Shown: positions 35,950 through 49,165 of the stretch, one piece after another
Position numbering within the stretch: position 1 is the stretch's first letter
Layout of the letters: each line of letters begins with the position of its first letter
From: Anoplolepis gracilipes
Taxonomy: Eukaryota > Arthropoda > Insecta > Hymenoptera > Formicidae
Assembly (NCBI RefSeq): GCF_047496725.1
Contig: NC_132976.1
Coordinates: 9,594,001 to 9,658,000, forward strand
Direction: 5' to 3'
Length of the DNA: 64,000 bases
Translations under genes and position numbers: made by a program
The notes under the pieces: model-generated
Told to the model about the DNA's origin: nothing
Seen by the model: the letters and a program-made list of their open reading frames with translations, nothing else
Database searches by the model: none

Positions 35950-38900
35950 ACCTTTTATTTCTTTCTTTGCTTTATAATGTATAACGATTTACTTTATAAC
36001 GTATAACTCATTCTCGTATATATCATTTTCGAAAAAAAAAATTTACACAAACATGTAATAAGATAAAAAATTAGCATATTCTAAATTCGGGACATGTAAA
36101 AGCAAAATTTTATGGATTCGAATACAGTTGGAGAAAGGACAATTAGCTGTACGAGAGGATTAATTTTATTTAAGAAATATAAAAGGAAGATAAACTCCTA
36201 TAAAAATATAAATCCCAAATAATAAAATCAAGTTATAACCGAATGTTTTTAAAAATGCATATATTATTCAATAATCCATGAATTATAAATTAATGAAGTT
36301 AAAATAACTTCTAAACTAACCATTTTTAAGCATAACTTTTTAATAGTTTTACGTATGAGGAAGAAAAACTGTATCGATTAGTATATCTAAAGTAAGTTCC
36401 ATTAAAGAAGTGCGCTTAAATTTTGCAACTGCACCCACAACTGCATGCACAACAAATACATAAAAGTAATATAAAAATATAAAATGTTTAAAGCTATTTT
36501 ATCTTAACATTTCTTTGTATCTTTAATAATTTTAAAGATATATAGCATTTCTCATTGTCAGTTGCGTAGGAAACTCTGTATATTATACATATACTAATAA
36601 TAGCTTTTTTAATTATAGCAATTAAATGTCATTACTGATTGACATTAAATTTTTGCATTTAGTTGTTAGTGATATTTGTTTTGATATATCTTTTATTGAT
36701 ATCCTTTCTCGATACATATTGAATATAATCTTATTATACTTTTAAAAATTCTTTCATTTAAAAATATGTATATATTATATATTCTACATTAAAATAGAAG
36801 TACACATACTGAAATAAAAATAAATAAATACTTTTTATTGAATATCATTAACAGGGAAGATAGATTTAAATATACATTAAATTAAAAATATATTAAAATA
36901 ACTTTTTTCTTCTTTGTAGAATAATTTTTTCACGGTCGTATTATTTTAATATATTGATTTTCTTTTTTAAGAAGATGAGTATCGGAATGTCATCTTAGAT
37001 AATAAATTATTTATATAGTCATGTTATGAGAGAGAAAGAGAGAGAGAGAGAGAAGCGCTGATAATATTGCATTGTGGTATCTTCGTACAGAAATACTTTT
37101 TATAAACTAATATGAGATAAAATATGCATTTTAATATCAAATTAAGAGGAATATAATATTAATTTTCACTAAAATTGTTATTCGTAGTAAAGTATTTATA
37201 CTCTTTGAAATTATATTTACATTTATCAAAATTACTACGAATCTTTTGTCTTTCAAAGAAAATTAATATGATAAAAAAATAAAAAGAAATAGATATAATT
37301 TTAAATTTTTCGAAAGAAAAAAAAACACTCTCATTAGTTTACCTAGACTATTTTATAAATCTTCATTTGTATACAAGATGGTACGAAAACGACTTAATAG
37401 AAACGCCACAAACCACGATACTAATCCGAACTTGTTTAGATGTGACTCAAGTTGTCCGAACTAAGTTAAATCTAAAATCAAGTTAGTAAGTTCGTGTGTA
37501 ACTTGCAAATCAAAGTACATTGTTATAAAGGACAGATCGAAACAATTCACTTTGAAGATATTTAACTCTCTAATATTGTTCTTGAAAAGGGCTTAATTAT
37601 TTTTTTTTTTTTTTTTTGCAAAATGTCATAAAAAGATATATTTTTATACATGATATTAATAAAAAGTATTTGTATATGAGGCTTCTTGTTTTTCAAACAA
37701 TAGAGTACACAAAGGTTGCCTAAATAATTACTTCTTAAAAAAAATCAGATATTTTAAAAATGTGTCGGCAGATAAAGTGAGACATCGTGAACTTGTGTCT
37801 CAGTTTATATATATACTTAATGCCTTAACATAATATAAAGTGCATATTCTTTATAACTTTTAAAGATAAAGAAATAAAATTTTATATAAATGAAAAATTA
37901 TCGATGAAAATTATTTAGTTTTTTTTTTTAGTAAATTTATAAATCTACATTGAAACTTAAGAGGCTCCGTATTTTTTTTTCGTATGAATGAAAAACATTT
38001 GAAAATGCATGTTATAAAAAAATTTATTTTAGAGAAAGTTGTATTAAAAAGTTTTGAAAATATTCTTTTTACTTGTTTTGAACAAAAATACCTGGAAAAT
38101 CAGGGAATTTTTTTACAAGATTTGAGTAGACACCCTGGTAATGTAAAAAGTAATGTGATATGCTTTATCTGATTTAATTGTCCAAAAATACTATATAAAA
38201 GAAAAAAGAGGTATATAACTTTACTTCTTTATAAAAGCGAACTTCTTACAAATTTAAATTAGATTAATAATTTAAAATTTTTTTGTATATGCTTATTAAA
38301 AAAAATAATTTTAAACACACTTATACGAATATATAAAATATATATCTATATTAAATATTATTTTATATATTTAATATTTTAGACAACATATAAATTCTTT
38401 ATATACAAAATTCATTTATAATTTATAATTTAAAATTGTAACTATATAAAAAAAATATATCTATTATATATTTTTTTTATCGTACGTAATCTTACGTGTA
38501 TTTACTTTCATGTATTTTTAGTAAAAACAAAATTATATACTGCACTATAGTATGTGTATACTATATACTACACTATATGATTGCTCTTTTATGAAGTTAA
38601 TTTTTACTTATGTCAAAAGACAATGCAGTTAACTGTGCATGCTATTTATTTATCAACTGTTATGTTTCAAAGTGTCATAAATCTCTTTTCGAAAGCAGTA
38701 ATCGTATATTTTCTATGTGTGCGTTGTTTACATGTAAAGTGATGATAGTGACGTTTCTTAAAGAAAAATTTTCATATTTAAATTTTGCATCGTATTTTAT
38801 AAAATACGTAGAACGAAAATAAAAGCACTTTTCTTATATAATTGAGGCAAACTATTAAACTATTAAGAATTTGAGCTCAGCTGTTATTAAGATCCAATAA

Positions 38901-39715
38901 TTTAAAAATCTAAAGCACTCTCAACTGACAATCTCCTGTATAGATACGTGAGGTATCTCGTTACTATTACTAACCATTACTTTTTAAGATAGGAAAAGAT
39001 AAGAAATAGGAAAAAAAATACTTTCAAAAAAATGTTATATCGCATTTATATTATCAGAAAAATAAATATACCATATGAAATAGAAGAAAACATTAGCCAC
39101 CATTCGATAAGCACCGAGTGATTATCAACTGCAAACAAATTCGAGCAAAGAAATTTGTAAAATCAACATTTGTTCGAGAGCTTAAAAAACACTTTAATGG
39201 ATTCTTGAGCAAACGCAAGGTAACATGGCGATATTCGACTTTGTGGGTTGATTCTACTGTTATTATACATTGAACATATTTTACTGTTTGCAGGGCAATT
39301 GTTTTTTAATTTTTTTTTTTTTGCTTTAAGCAATATTGTTTTAAAAGCAATTAAAAATTGCAAATAAATTCATATTTTGATTGGTAAAGGTGCGTATTAT
39401 TAGAGAAAAAAAACTGTTCCATAAAAAACCCCATCTTGTCTTAGAATGAAGAAAATCTTGCTTTATAATGAAAAATAAGAGTTAAAACGATTTATCTTTG
39501 AAAGGTTTTTCTTTATATATTGAGACAGAGACACAAAAAAAGAAAATATAAAAATTGAGACGATTATAGATATAAAAGAAATAATGATTGTGTGGGAAAG
39601 AGGAAAGTAAATTAAGTTTTGCGAATGAAAAATAACTAGAAAGATAAATATGTACATACAATATGAACAACTATAGAAATTATAATTATGATTTGTGGTT
39701 TCTCTCACGCCGCTT
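35950..39715. other. AT-rich DNA, nothing supportable
   Basis: A short (GA)n at 37029-37052 and a T run near 37602 are the only notable features. A 62-codon frame at 37984-38172 is AT-rich with no recognisable motif. Confidence 0.5.
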
Positions 39716-39720
39716 GCCTC

Positions 39721-40430
39721 GAATTCTATTTATCTCTTCCTCTGATTTTTTCAATGAGATGCGAATGGTAAATCTTTTTGATTTATCTTTTTTCTTCTTA
39801 AAAAAAATGACACTTTATTTATGTTTATATTCTGTTGCGTGTTTACTATTATATGGACGTACATAATACATTTTTTATTGTGCACTTATTAACGAGCTCT
39901 TTGTTATCAAAAATTATTCGAGATATCAAAAAATGTTTTACATCAAAATTTTTCATAGCAAAAACATGTCTGTTTAACCACATTAATAAAATTTAAAAAA
40001 AATAATTTTTTTAGAAATTTTTGAAAAAAATTATTTTTTTTTAAATTTTTTTCATGTAATTAAATAGAAGAGTTTTAGCCATAAAACTTTTGTATAAAAC
40101 ATTTTTGATGTCTCGAATAATTTTTGAGATCTATCGAAAAAAGCGAAAAATCGCTCTATATATTAAAAATAAGAAAAAGGTAAGAAAAAAGTAGAAAAGA
40201 GATTTCTTAGCAGCCAATTGCTATTATTTATCAAATTTTATTTCTTTTTCTTTTTAAACTTCTTCTACAAATATCTATAAAAAATTAACACAGTTTTTAT
40301 CCTATCGAACTCTATTTATTTCTATCTCTGATTTTTTTAATGGGATGTGAATGATGAATCTTTTATATCAATCTTTTTTTTCTTAAAAAAATGATACTAT
40401 TTATGTTTATATTCTGTTTCGTGTATTTCT
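39721..40430 (+). repeat. ~585-bp repeat unit plus partial second unit (left arm of a large inverted repeat)
   Basis: The module at 39721-39850 (CTCTTCCTCTGATTTTTTCA ... TTTATGTTTATATTCTG) recurs at 40308-40430 in direct orientation, about 585 bp on. The body between contains AAAAATTATTCGAGATATCA and its mirror TCTCGAATAATTTTTGAGAT, so each unit also folds on itself over about 39905-40130. A reverse-complement unit lies at 41546-42121. Confidence 0.8.
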
Positions 40431-41272
40431 GAAAATATACAGCATTCTTGTATATTCATTGTTTCAATTCATTTAAAATATTAAATAATGATATATATTC
40501 TCAAGAAATAAGGGAAAATAACATTTTTCAATTTATGCAAGCCTCAATGAAAAGACGCGTTGAATTATGTAATATATGTATTCATGTGGAGACAATAGAC
40601 ACATCGAATATCTGTTACGACCAATAAAACCATTATTTAACATCATTGATTTTTAGATACTCGCTTATTAAAATAATTTGGTTTATTTTAATGAATACTA
40701 CACGCACATACACACATGCGCACGCACATGTAATACGCATACATGAAAAATTTATATGAATTTTTAAACATGCATACACTTACATAGGCAAGCATAAGTG
40801 TGTGTGTGTGTGGGTGTGTGTGTATGTGTGTGTGTAAATAAAATGAACAAGAAATAAAGCAGAAAAAGAAGGGGAATAAGAACACTGTCTTTCATGGCCG
40901 CGATGAAAGACAGAGAGATCTTTTAACCAAAAGGAAATTTTCGGAATAGTCGAGTTTTTCAACCTCACATTGTCGGTTACACCAAGAAGCAAGCAACAAG
41001 TGGAGATCTGAAATGCCCCTCCTCTGCAAATCTCTCTCTTCTACCTTTCGAACTTTTGTACACTAGTGTTCTTTACTCTCTATTTCCAAGACTTTTTCGT
41101 TCTCATTTTTGGTTCAATTTCGTTTAATACATTTGTACGTTTAATATTTTTTCGTTGTTTTTTTCCTGTAATAAATCTGCTCGATTTTTACATATATCTA
41201 TATGTACCTGACAATTTAAAATAAGTGTTATATACAAAAGAGTCAGCGATGTATCATAGAAACAATGGCACG

Positions 41273-41374
41273 TATTCTGAGCTCACGTTTATCGTTAAAC
41301 GTGTCTTTAAATGTGTTTTATATATTTAGAAACACATTGTATACATTCAGCGATAAATATGAGCTCAGAATATC
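41273..41374. mobile_element. Fold-back MITE, GAGCTC family, copy 1
   Basis: TATTCTGAGCTCACGTTTAT then CGTTAAACG on the left is mirrored by CATTCAGCGATAAATATGAG then CTCAGAATA on the right, about 100 bp overall. A second copy with the same ends lies at 55110-55213. Confidence 0.75.
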
Positions 41375-41545
41375 GGCTAATGAAAAAGTTGTAATGAAAA
41401 AATTGATAAGAATGAATAGAAATATGATAAGAAATATAAATAAATAAAATGATAAGAAATATAAATAAATATAAATGATATTTTTGTAAAAAAATATATA
41501 AATGATATTTTTATCTTTCTCTTTGCGAAAATATATTTTTTTATA

Positions 41546-42121
41546 GCAAAGAGCTTTTTTAATAAGTGCACAATAAAAAATATGTTACGTACGTCCGCAA
41601 TAATAAACACGAAACAGAATATAAACATAAATAGTATCATTTTTTTAAGAAAAAAAAGATTGATAGAAAAGATTCATCATTCACATCCCATTGAAAAAAT
41701 TAGAGATAGAAATAGAGTTCGATAGGATAAAAACTGTGTTAATTTTTTATAGATATTCGTAGAAGAAGTTTAAAAAGAAAAAAAATAAAATTTGATAAAT
41801 AATATCAATTAAGGCTGTTAAGAAATCTCTTTTCTACTTTTTTCTTATCTTTTTCTTATTTTTAATATGTAGAGCGATTTTTCGCTTTGTTCGATAGATC
41901 TCAAAAATTATTCGAGATATCAAAAATGTTTTATACAAAAGTTTTATGGCTAAAACTCTTCTATTTAATTACATGAAGAAAATTAAAAAAAAAATAATTT
42001 TTTTCAAAAATTTGTAAAAAAATTATTTTTTTTAAATTTTATTAATGTGGTTAAACAGACATGTTTTTGCTATGAAAAATTTTGATGTAAAACATTTTTT
42101 GATATCTCGAATAATTTTCGA
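41546..42121 (-). repeat. Inverted copy of the 39.7-40.4 kb unit
   Basis: Its reverse complement reads body, then TCTGATTTTTT module, then the tail with GGACGTACG and TTATTGTGCACTTATTAA. On the left arm the same parts read module, tail, body, module. The two arms are therefore permuted copies of one tandem unit in opposite orientation, separated by about 1.1 kb. Confidence 0.8.
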
Positions 42122-44316
42122 AATATATTGGGAAAAGCAAAGATGGCTCTACATTATATAAGAGGTAATTTCATCCTTTAGAATTGTTTTTGGACCGCAA
42201 ATGAAAATGGCGTGATCGATTTCATATGGAATGATTCATATATGATATATAAAATTGTGTGTATAATATCGAGTATCCCATAGTGTGAGTCAAAATACAA
42301 AAATTAGTAAATTTACAAAAATTTAAGTAATACAAATTTGTGATCTTTTATTCTAAGTAATAGTTTCTGACATTTAAAGTTGATTCTGTCACAAAATTAC
42401 ACACACATACATACATTTAAAGTCGTCTAATATTCGTGAGTTACGTGTGCACATAATTTAGTGACGCATACGTACGATTAACAAACAGGCAATTGTTTAA
42501 ATATATCTTATGTGATATATATTAACTTTAAATTTTCATATTTCAAAAACTATGATTTGGAGTAAAAAATCATAAATATATTGCTATACCTATATTGTTT
42601 GATTTTTTGAAAATTTCCTGCTATAATATTTTAATTCACAATTTCAAGATAATATACATATATAATATATGAATTTATTATATATTAATTCTTATGTGTT
42701 ATGATAAGAGGGTAAAAGCGTTCATTTTCGCTGAAAAAAAATATTATTGTATCGCTATAAAAGAAAGTTATGCGATGTATGTGTAGGTCCATGATATTAT
42801 ATTACGGATGAAATATGATGACGGGATCTGGGATGCACAGATACACACATGTCTCTAAATTTCGCTTAACAGAATATTATACTCAAATATGCACAATGTG
42901 TATTAAATTGCATAATATCATTAAACAAACTGTTTACCCATCGAATTTTATTTTTTTAAAGATGGATATATGAAATGAATGATTTAAAAATTAATTATAA
43001 GATACTAACAAGTTTCAAATAAAAACAGAATAAATGTTATTTAAACAGATAGTTCCAGCTGTTTATAACATTTAAAAATATGTAAATTATTAATAAATTA
43101 TACACTTGTACAACTTATAACTTGGATTTTAACTGTCAGTGATAAGACAGTAATGATGTAAGATACATATATGTATATACATGTATTATATATACGTCGA
43201 ATTTACTTTAGCATTATGTTATTGTTTTCAAACATAGTATGCATAATAACATAAAAAAATACTTCAGTCTTGTTGTTGCTATATTATCGAATCGAAAATA
43301 TATATTCGATCGGATCGAACTGATCGAATATTATCTTAATATTCTATTTCAAGGTCGACAGAGACAGATGATCGAGGTAGTTTTGTCGAAATGATCAGTC
43401 AGATCTCACTCTATCAAATCTTTATTTGACTTTACATAAAAAATAAAAATAAACACTATTTTTAAGGAACGATCATCAACGTCAGTAAAATATGTGGACG
43501 CGCATAAATGCAATTAGGGCACTTTCCCGAAAAGTTCCGTTATAAACTGTTCGACGTTATAGGCATCGCCTTGTGTAGATGAAAATGGGTCATATATTGA
43601 ACATTTAATATGATTATGTAATATGTGAAATATGCGCGCGCGCATACCAGCCGCACGACACTCACACGCGCACGCACACGTGTATGTACACATGGGATGC
43701 TAGCCTAGACTTTATGCTGTATATTCTGATACGCTAAAGAAGTCCGACATTTTACATAATCTAAAAATAATATTATAATTTGATTTAAAAAATATATTAT
43801 AAAATCCATTTCAAAGTCATAACACATGATTGAACTCGCTTTGGAATTATGAAACTCATGAAACTCATCATGAAAATATCATGTGACATTTAAAAAAAAC
43901 GGTATTGAATTACGTTGAAATATGAAATGACAGAATGATGATGACATCAAATTTATTTCCTCTATATTCTACAATTTTAATTTTAATATTTTTTTTTTAA
44001 TACTAACTGTTTACAACCGTTATTGGAATGTATTATTTTATTGGGGACACATTGCATATATAAGCAATGTTCTTTTTCCGACATATAAATTATATGCATT
44101 ATCGATATGATGCACTTCATTTGTGTATCACATATCACGCTTGTTGTCACACTTTCAACTAAACTATAACTTATTGTATATCTGAAATGAGATGCATTAG
44201 CAAAGCAGAAAAAGAATGCAAGATCTATATCAGACGAAAACAAAATCTAACTCCGTATTTACTTGTAAACAATTAATAAAACGATTATTTTGCTTATTTC
44301 GCTTTACTATAAATTC

Positions 44317-44320
<4 letters not shown>
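42122..44320. other. AT-rich DNA with short CG/CA alternating tracts
   Basis: ATGCGCGCGCGCAT near 43633 and a CACGCGCACGCACACG run near 43665 are short Z-DNA-prone tracts. Nothing else is supportable. Confidence 0.5.

Positions 44321-44321
<1 letters not shown>

Positions 44322-44383
<62 letters not shown>
44322..44383. repeat. (CT)n microsatellite
   Basis: About 31 uninterrupted CT units. Confidence 0.92.
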
Positions 44384-44388
<5 letters not shown>

Positions 44389-44879
44389 TAATATCTATAT
44401 GTATTTTACTATATATATCAATAAGTATACAATATTACACTTTATTCTTATCCTACGTATTATCAATCATAACGTCATTTTAATTTCCTGATTTTTTTTA
44501 CTCTGTCTTTGTTTCTCTTTCTCATTCCTGTTCCGAACACAAGCGCATAAAAATAATGAAAGGACAAAACTAATAGCTCGCGATCTACCGAGGAATACGT
44601 TCATAGGCAAGGCCGTAAAACAGAGAGAAAAGCGATGAGAGGCGTGCAATAAAAACAAGAATGACGGGCATAAAACAGCATAATGGAATTCGAGCTAACC
44701 CGTCTCTCTTGTAACTTATATAGCAAACTGTCGTTCATATCCAGTATTATCGGATGCGTGATATCGAATATTTGTCTTTTTTATCTTTTCTCGTTTCAAA
44801 GAACTTACGACTTGAAAACGTAAAATACTGTTTTGCGTGACGTTGCGAAAGTATTAAATGACATTTTGTTCGTTGCATA

Positions 44880-45328
44880 AAATTTATTCGTGTGTGTTTT
44901 TACATTTTCTTCCTTATATATATATATACATATACAATTGTTGAGCTCTTTAAATAAAGATAATAGACACGGATAAAAAATTAACAGAAATAAAAAATAC
45001 AATAGTAAACATCTGTTATCTAACAGGTAATAATGTAAAGTGCTCATCAAACGAGAACGTGCAAGAGATAATTCTTACATTTATATTGAAAATTTTAATA
45101 AAAGAAAATAAAAGGGTCAGCTTCGTATCAATTGAATATTTTCGTACAATATATCTATTAAATTTAATTAACAAAAACTTATAAATTAGATAACTTTAAT
45201 TACTAAAGAATTTAAAGCATAGTATATGAATATCATAACATCAAATCTCCTTCGTAGTCTTTAAAGCTGAAGTTATCGTGTAGGTTATCGCACGTTATAG
45301 TTATTATATATATTGTATTTAAGAGATT
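44880..45328 (+). repeat. Dispersed duplicated segment, copy 1 (likely donor)
   Basis: About 450 bp matched in the same orientation by 52971-53398. Shared blocks include AAATTTATTCGTGTGTGTTT, ACAATTGTTGAGCTCTTTAA, AGCTTCGTATCAATTGAATA and AACAAAAACTTATAAATTA. This copy lacks the long flanking repeats seen around copy 2 and carries a TA run that copy 2 lacks. Confidence 0.88.
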
Positions 45329-46264
45329 ATTTTTTATGTCATATGAAATGCTAACGTAGAACCACGTGCATTAATAACAAGTAATAGTCTGTCTAAAAAT
45401 ACTTTGTATTAAAATAACTTATACATGTATATATGGAAACATTTTATGGATAGAGCTAACAAATAAGTTTCTGATAAAATATGAGTATGTATTTTGATTC
45501 AAATCCAATTTTTATTTGGAAATCTTGATCCACTGTTACGTATACATCTATTTAAAAACAATGGGGCTTGCGTAGTAATTTATTACACAAACTTAATTAT
45601 CATTGTAAATTGTAGAATTAAATTTACAATATTTTATAAAAAAATAACAATATTCACAAGAAATAATTAAACGATTAAGACAAATAATTATTAATCTGGA
45701 TAAAAAATAAATTTAAACTAAGTGCTACATTAATTTTATATTTCCTCAAACGCTTGTATTTTATTCAGCGTTGGGTAGATTACTCGAACGTTGACTTTGC
45801 TTTATGCTTTATAACTATTTTATTTGATCTTAAAATAGACAAATATTTTTACCTTGAGAAGAGTATATATTAAAGTGAAGCACGTTTGATCACATGTTTA
45901 GTTTGATTTTTATTTTCTCCTAAATTTTTTATCTTTTTCTTCGTAGAGTTTACTCATCCGAATGGACAAGAAGAAGTTTTTGAAATAATAATTCTATAGC
46001 ATTGTTACGTGACGCACACACATACATACACAAAATAGAATTTAGCTTATGACAATAAAGTTATCTCGGGTATTTGTAGTCGATGACTTTCTTGTGGTAG
46101 TGACGACGCTGTAACAATGGTAACCGGTTTCTCGCACTGTTCGTTCCCTTTTTTTTCGATTTGCTGCCAACGTGCAAGTCATCGATGGCAAAGATATGTA
46201 TGAACAGCCTTTGATCGGAATCAAAATAAAATAAAAATGGATTATGCAAGTGAATTATTTAAGC

Positions 46265-46266
<2 letters not shown>

Positions 46267-46296
<30 letters not shown>
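46267..46296. repeat. Poly(T) tract, about 30 bases
   Basis: An uninterrupted T run. Confidence 0.9.
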
Positions 46297-46570
46297 CTTT
46301 ATTTGTCGTATAACAGCGATCGTCACGATCATCAGGGGCATCCTGCGAATGAGACAGAACGGGGCGAGAGTAGAAGCAGAAAAGTAAAACTGAAAAAGAT
46401 TTTGTGCAGCACGAAGCACATGAGTTCTATGATATTAATGCTTATTCAGTACGAGCGAATGAATAATGGGCTGCTAGTGAAATACGTCGAGACATAAATA
46501 TTGTATCTGGAGCGCTATATATTACCTGTATCGAATATATTATCCGGCGTGTTCTCTGTTCTCTGCTCCG

Positions 46571-46645
46571 CTAGCTCCTATCTGATTGAGATTGTTGCCA
46601 TGGGAATGGTTGGACTTGCTCATTTGTTTGCGTCGTGGCGGCCAT
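46571..46645 (-). other. 24-codon ORF in strong start context; possible uORF
   Basis: ATG in the context GAAAATGGCC, near-ideal for insects, opens MAATTQTNEQVQPFPWQQSQ and stops after four more residues (TAG at 46571-46573). A donor-like site follows 45 bases downstream. It is too short and unmatched to call a gene; it would fit a uORF in an untranslated exon. The frame does not connect in frame to the TOX exons. Confidence 0.2.
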
Positions 46646-46891
46646 TTTCTGGTCACTATCACCGAGTCAATTGTGTTTGTTACGTGAGTGAGCCTCTCTC
46701 CTTGTCCTTGTTCGTTCCTTCGTTCGACACATAGATTTCTCTTTTGTGCATAAAGTATGAATTCATCTTTTTGGTTTTTCTTTTTTTTTTTCTTTTTTTT
46801 TTTTCTTTTTTTTTTGTAAGCGACGTTTACTATATAATACTTTCTCTTCTCGTTCTGTTTCCGAAATTATATATACATTTCACTAATATAA

Positions 46892-46911
46892 CGTGTGTGT
46901 GTGTGTGAGAA

Positions 46912-46946
<35 letters not shown>

Positions 46947-46950
46947 AGAT
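46892..46950. repeat. Compound (GT)n(GA)n microsatellite
   Basis: GTGTGTGTGTGTG runs directly into GA repeats with few interruptions. Confidence 0.9.
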
Positions 46951-47559
46951 TCCTTATCGATTTACCTTCGAGTTACACGCGACAAAATAGGAGAAAAAAC
47001 AAAGAGAGCATTATTTTGCAAAAAGTGTTCTCGCAATATATCATGTTTTGATATTCGTTATAAAAGAGAAATACACGACTTTGCGACGTCGTTGTATTCA
47101 TTGATTGATCTATTTACGATTCGTTTATACAATGCATGAGATGAACTAAATATAAACCAAAGTAAACAATTTTATACATTCAAGGATTTTTTTAATATCA
47201 GATATCATATAAGGAGATTCGTGAGATTTAAATAAAATAGTTGTATAAAAATTGAACAGTCAGTAAGAGGATATAATATATTAAATGTTAGAATTACATG
47301 TTACAATTTTAATATGGAATAATATAATAATTGCAAGTATTGTCTCTTTGAAATTGTATTTGATATCAGTTTCTGCTGACGAATAATCAAGTCACCTTCA
47401 ACTTGTTGTCGTAATGTCAAATTTAATCAGCCTAACATCAATTTCCGCAATCAAGTAAACTAAAATATTTTTATTTTTGCAAAAATGTTTTGCACAAACC
47501 TACCATTCTGTTTTTTTCCATTTATTTACCTGTTTCTGTCAGCCTTACATACCGATTCC

Positions 47560-48060
47560 TCCCATCTTCGCATATTCTCTAGCACGACGAAACGTAATCA
47601 TTTGCAATCCCGCGTAGAACCGCTTTGAAACTTCCTCGAAGGAATTTATTAAACTTTGACTAAGTCGCTTTACAAAGTTTCACCGTAGGGGGAAGTCGGC
47701 GGGGCCGAGGCCGAGACCGGGACTTGGGTAGGGTGAGACTGGAGGGGCAACCGATCGAGCTGCGAGAGGAAGCGGTAAGTGCGGGGGTGTCGAGGTAAAG
47801 AAGAAACCGACGATGAGAACATAGGCAAGGAACGATAGTGATGGGATGAAGGGAGAGAGAGAACGCGAGAAAGGATGGAGGTGCCAGTGGAAGTGGAGAT
47901 GGAGGAGAAAGAGGAGTAGGAGAACTGGAAGGTGAAAGAGGAGGATGGGGTGGAGGAGGAGGAAGAGGAGGAGGATGAGAGAAGTTACTTTCCCGGAGAA
48001 ATAAAAGTTAATAGAGTTCTCTACCTCCTCGTATTCCACCTCTTTCACTGCTTCACCATC
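47560..48060. promoter_or_regulatory. GC-rich, CpG-containing then purine-rich island
   Basis: CCGCGTAGAACCGC, GGGGCCGAGGCCGAGACCGG and CGATCGAGCTGCGAG give a CpG-rich part that grades into GGAGGAGGAAGAGGAGGAGG-type purine sequence. The 128-residue minus frame across it is Leu/Pro/Ser/His-rich and low complexity, so it is not called as a gene. Candidate promoter-like island. Confidence 0.35.
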
Positions 48061-48989
48061 GTACAACTTTCACGAAAGTTATTATATCTTAATTTACTAT
48101 TGGGCATTATCTGGAATTTCTCCGACGTTTCCGTTTTAATGCGCCGCAGGATATAAGCAGAAAGTATATCGTTCTTTCGTATGATTGAGAGAAACAAAAG
48201 TACTTTTATCATGCTGCTTTATTATACTATGACTATGAGTATATGAAAAACGAAGAGTATGGATAAGAAAAAGAGAGAGTATAAAAAAGTCAATGTATCT
48301 GTTATATATTCAAATTAAGAGAATACTTCTTACGAGGTCCAGGGAACATTAATATTACATCGTGCAAGATCACGGATAAAAACACATTTAAAAATTGATA
48401 TTTGGTGATCATTGGAATCTTATGTTCTAAAGTCAGAATCAATCCTGCTAAAAAAATATACCAATCTTACGCATTGATTTTAAAGGTATTATGAAAAGAG
48501 AGTACATTACGATATTTATATAGTCAATAAAATTCATAAGTTGATAGATTTATTTTTTTTGTAAAAATTGTTGTATTATTGCTATATTAAAAACTGTGTC
48601 GCTGATAAAATTCATTTATAACTTTATTTTCTAGAATTATTTTAATCTCCATTTATATAATAAACTGCGAAAAATAAAATTTAATAATATAAAATGGTAA
48701 AAGAATAATGCTTACACAACAACAATCTAGGACACAACATCTGAAAGTTACATTATTTGAATGCATCTGCAGACATTTGCTCGACATTTTCTGTAAAAGA
48801 GACATTTCACAGTAAAGCACTCATCCGCTTGGTATTTTCCAATAAGTTTCTTTGATCGTAATATTGTAGGAAGCTTCAATCGTCAAAAACAATTGTATTA
48901 AAAAAGAAATTGCGTCGATTAGAACAATACATGTGTAAATGAAACTTTGTATAAGAGGAAGCTGAAACTAGCGTAAGAGGGAACTATAG

Positions 48990-49165
48990 ATACTTCGATC
49001 CATTCGTTTGATTCACAATCAGTATCATTCGGCTTACAGTTACTCGTTTTTCTGTATATGAAGTAATCTGACATATGTCATAATTTGACAGTTACATATG
49101 CATATCATAAAAAGCAAATAACTGTGAGTCGAATGATATCGAGTCAAATCGAATGAGCTGAGTCT
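48990..49165. mobile_element. Imperfect fold-back element
   Basis: CATTCG...TATCATTCGGCTTACAGTTA on the left is mirrored by TAACTGTGAGTCGAATGATA...CGAATG on the right, with a short AT-rich loop. Probable MITE relic. Confidence 0.6.

Larger units (their letters stand above)
46050..46740. promoter_or_regulatory. GC-richer island, candidate upstream promoter or untranslated exon
   Basis: Less AT-biased than the flanks, with CpG words and a poly(T) run at 46267-46296 splitting it. On the minus strand it holds a strong-context ATG (AAAATGGCCGCC, 46643-46645) and a donor-like CAG|GTAATA ending at 46526; on the plus strand TTAC|GTGAGT near 46684. GGCGGCCATTTTC also matches a YY1/Pho-type site. No known protein matches its frames. 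Confidence 0.3.

Noticed and set aside
46636..46650. YY1/Pho site implying a Polycomb response element
   Set aside because: A single GGCGGCCATTTTC match without clustered GAGAG/Pho motifs is too weak; kept only as a note in the island entry.
47680..48066. 128-codon minus frame, Leu/Pro/Ser/His-rich
   Set aside because: It is the complement of a purine-rich tract with no motif; low complexity.
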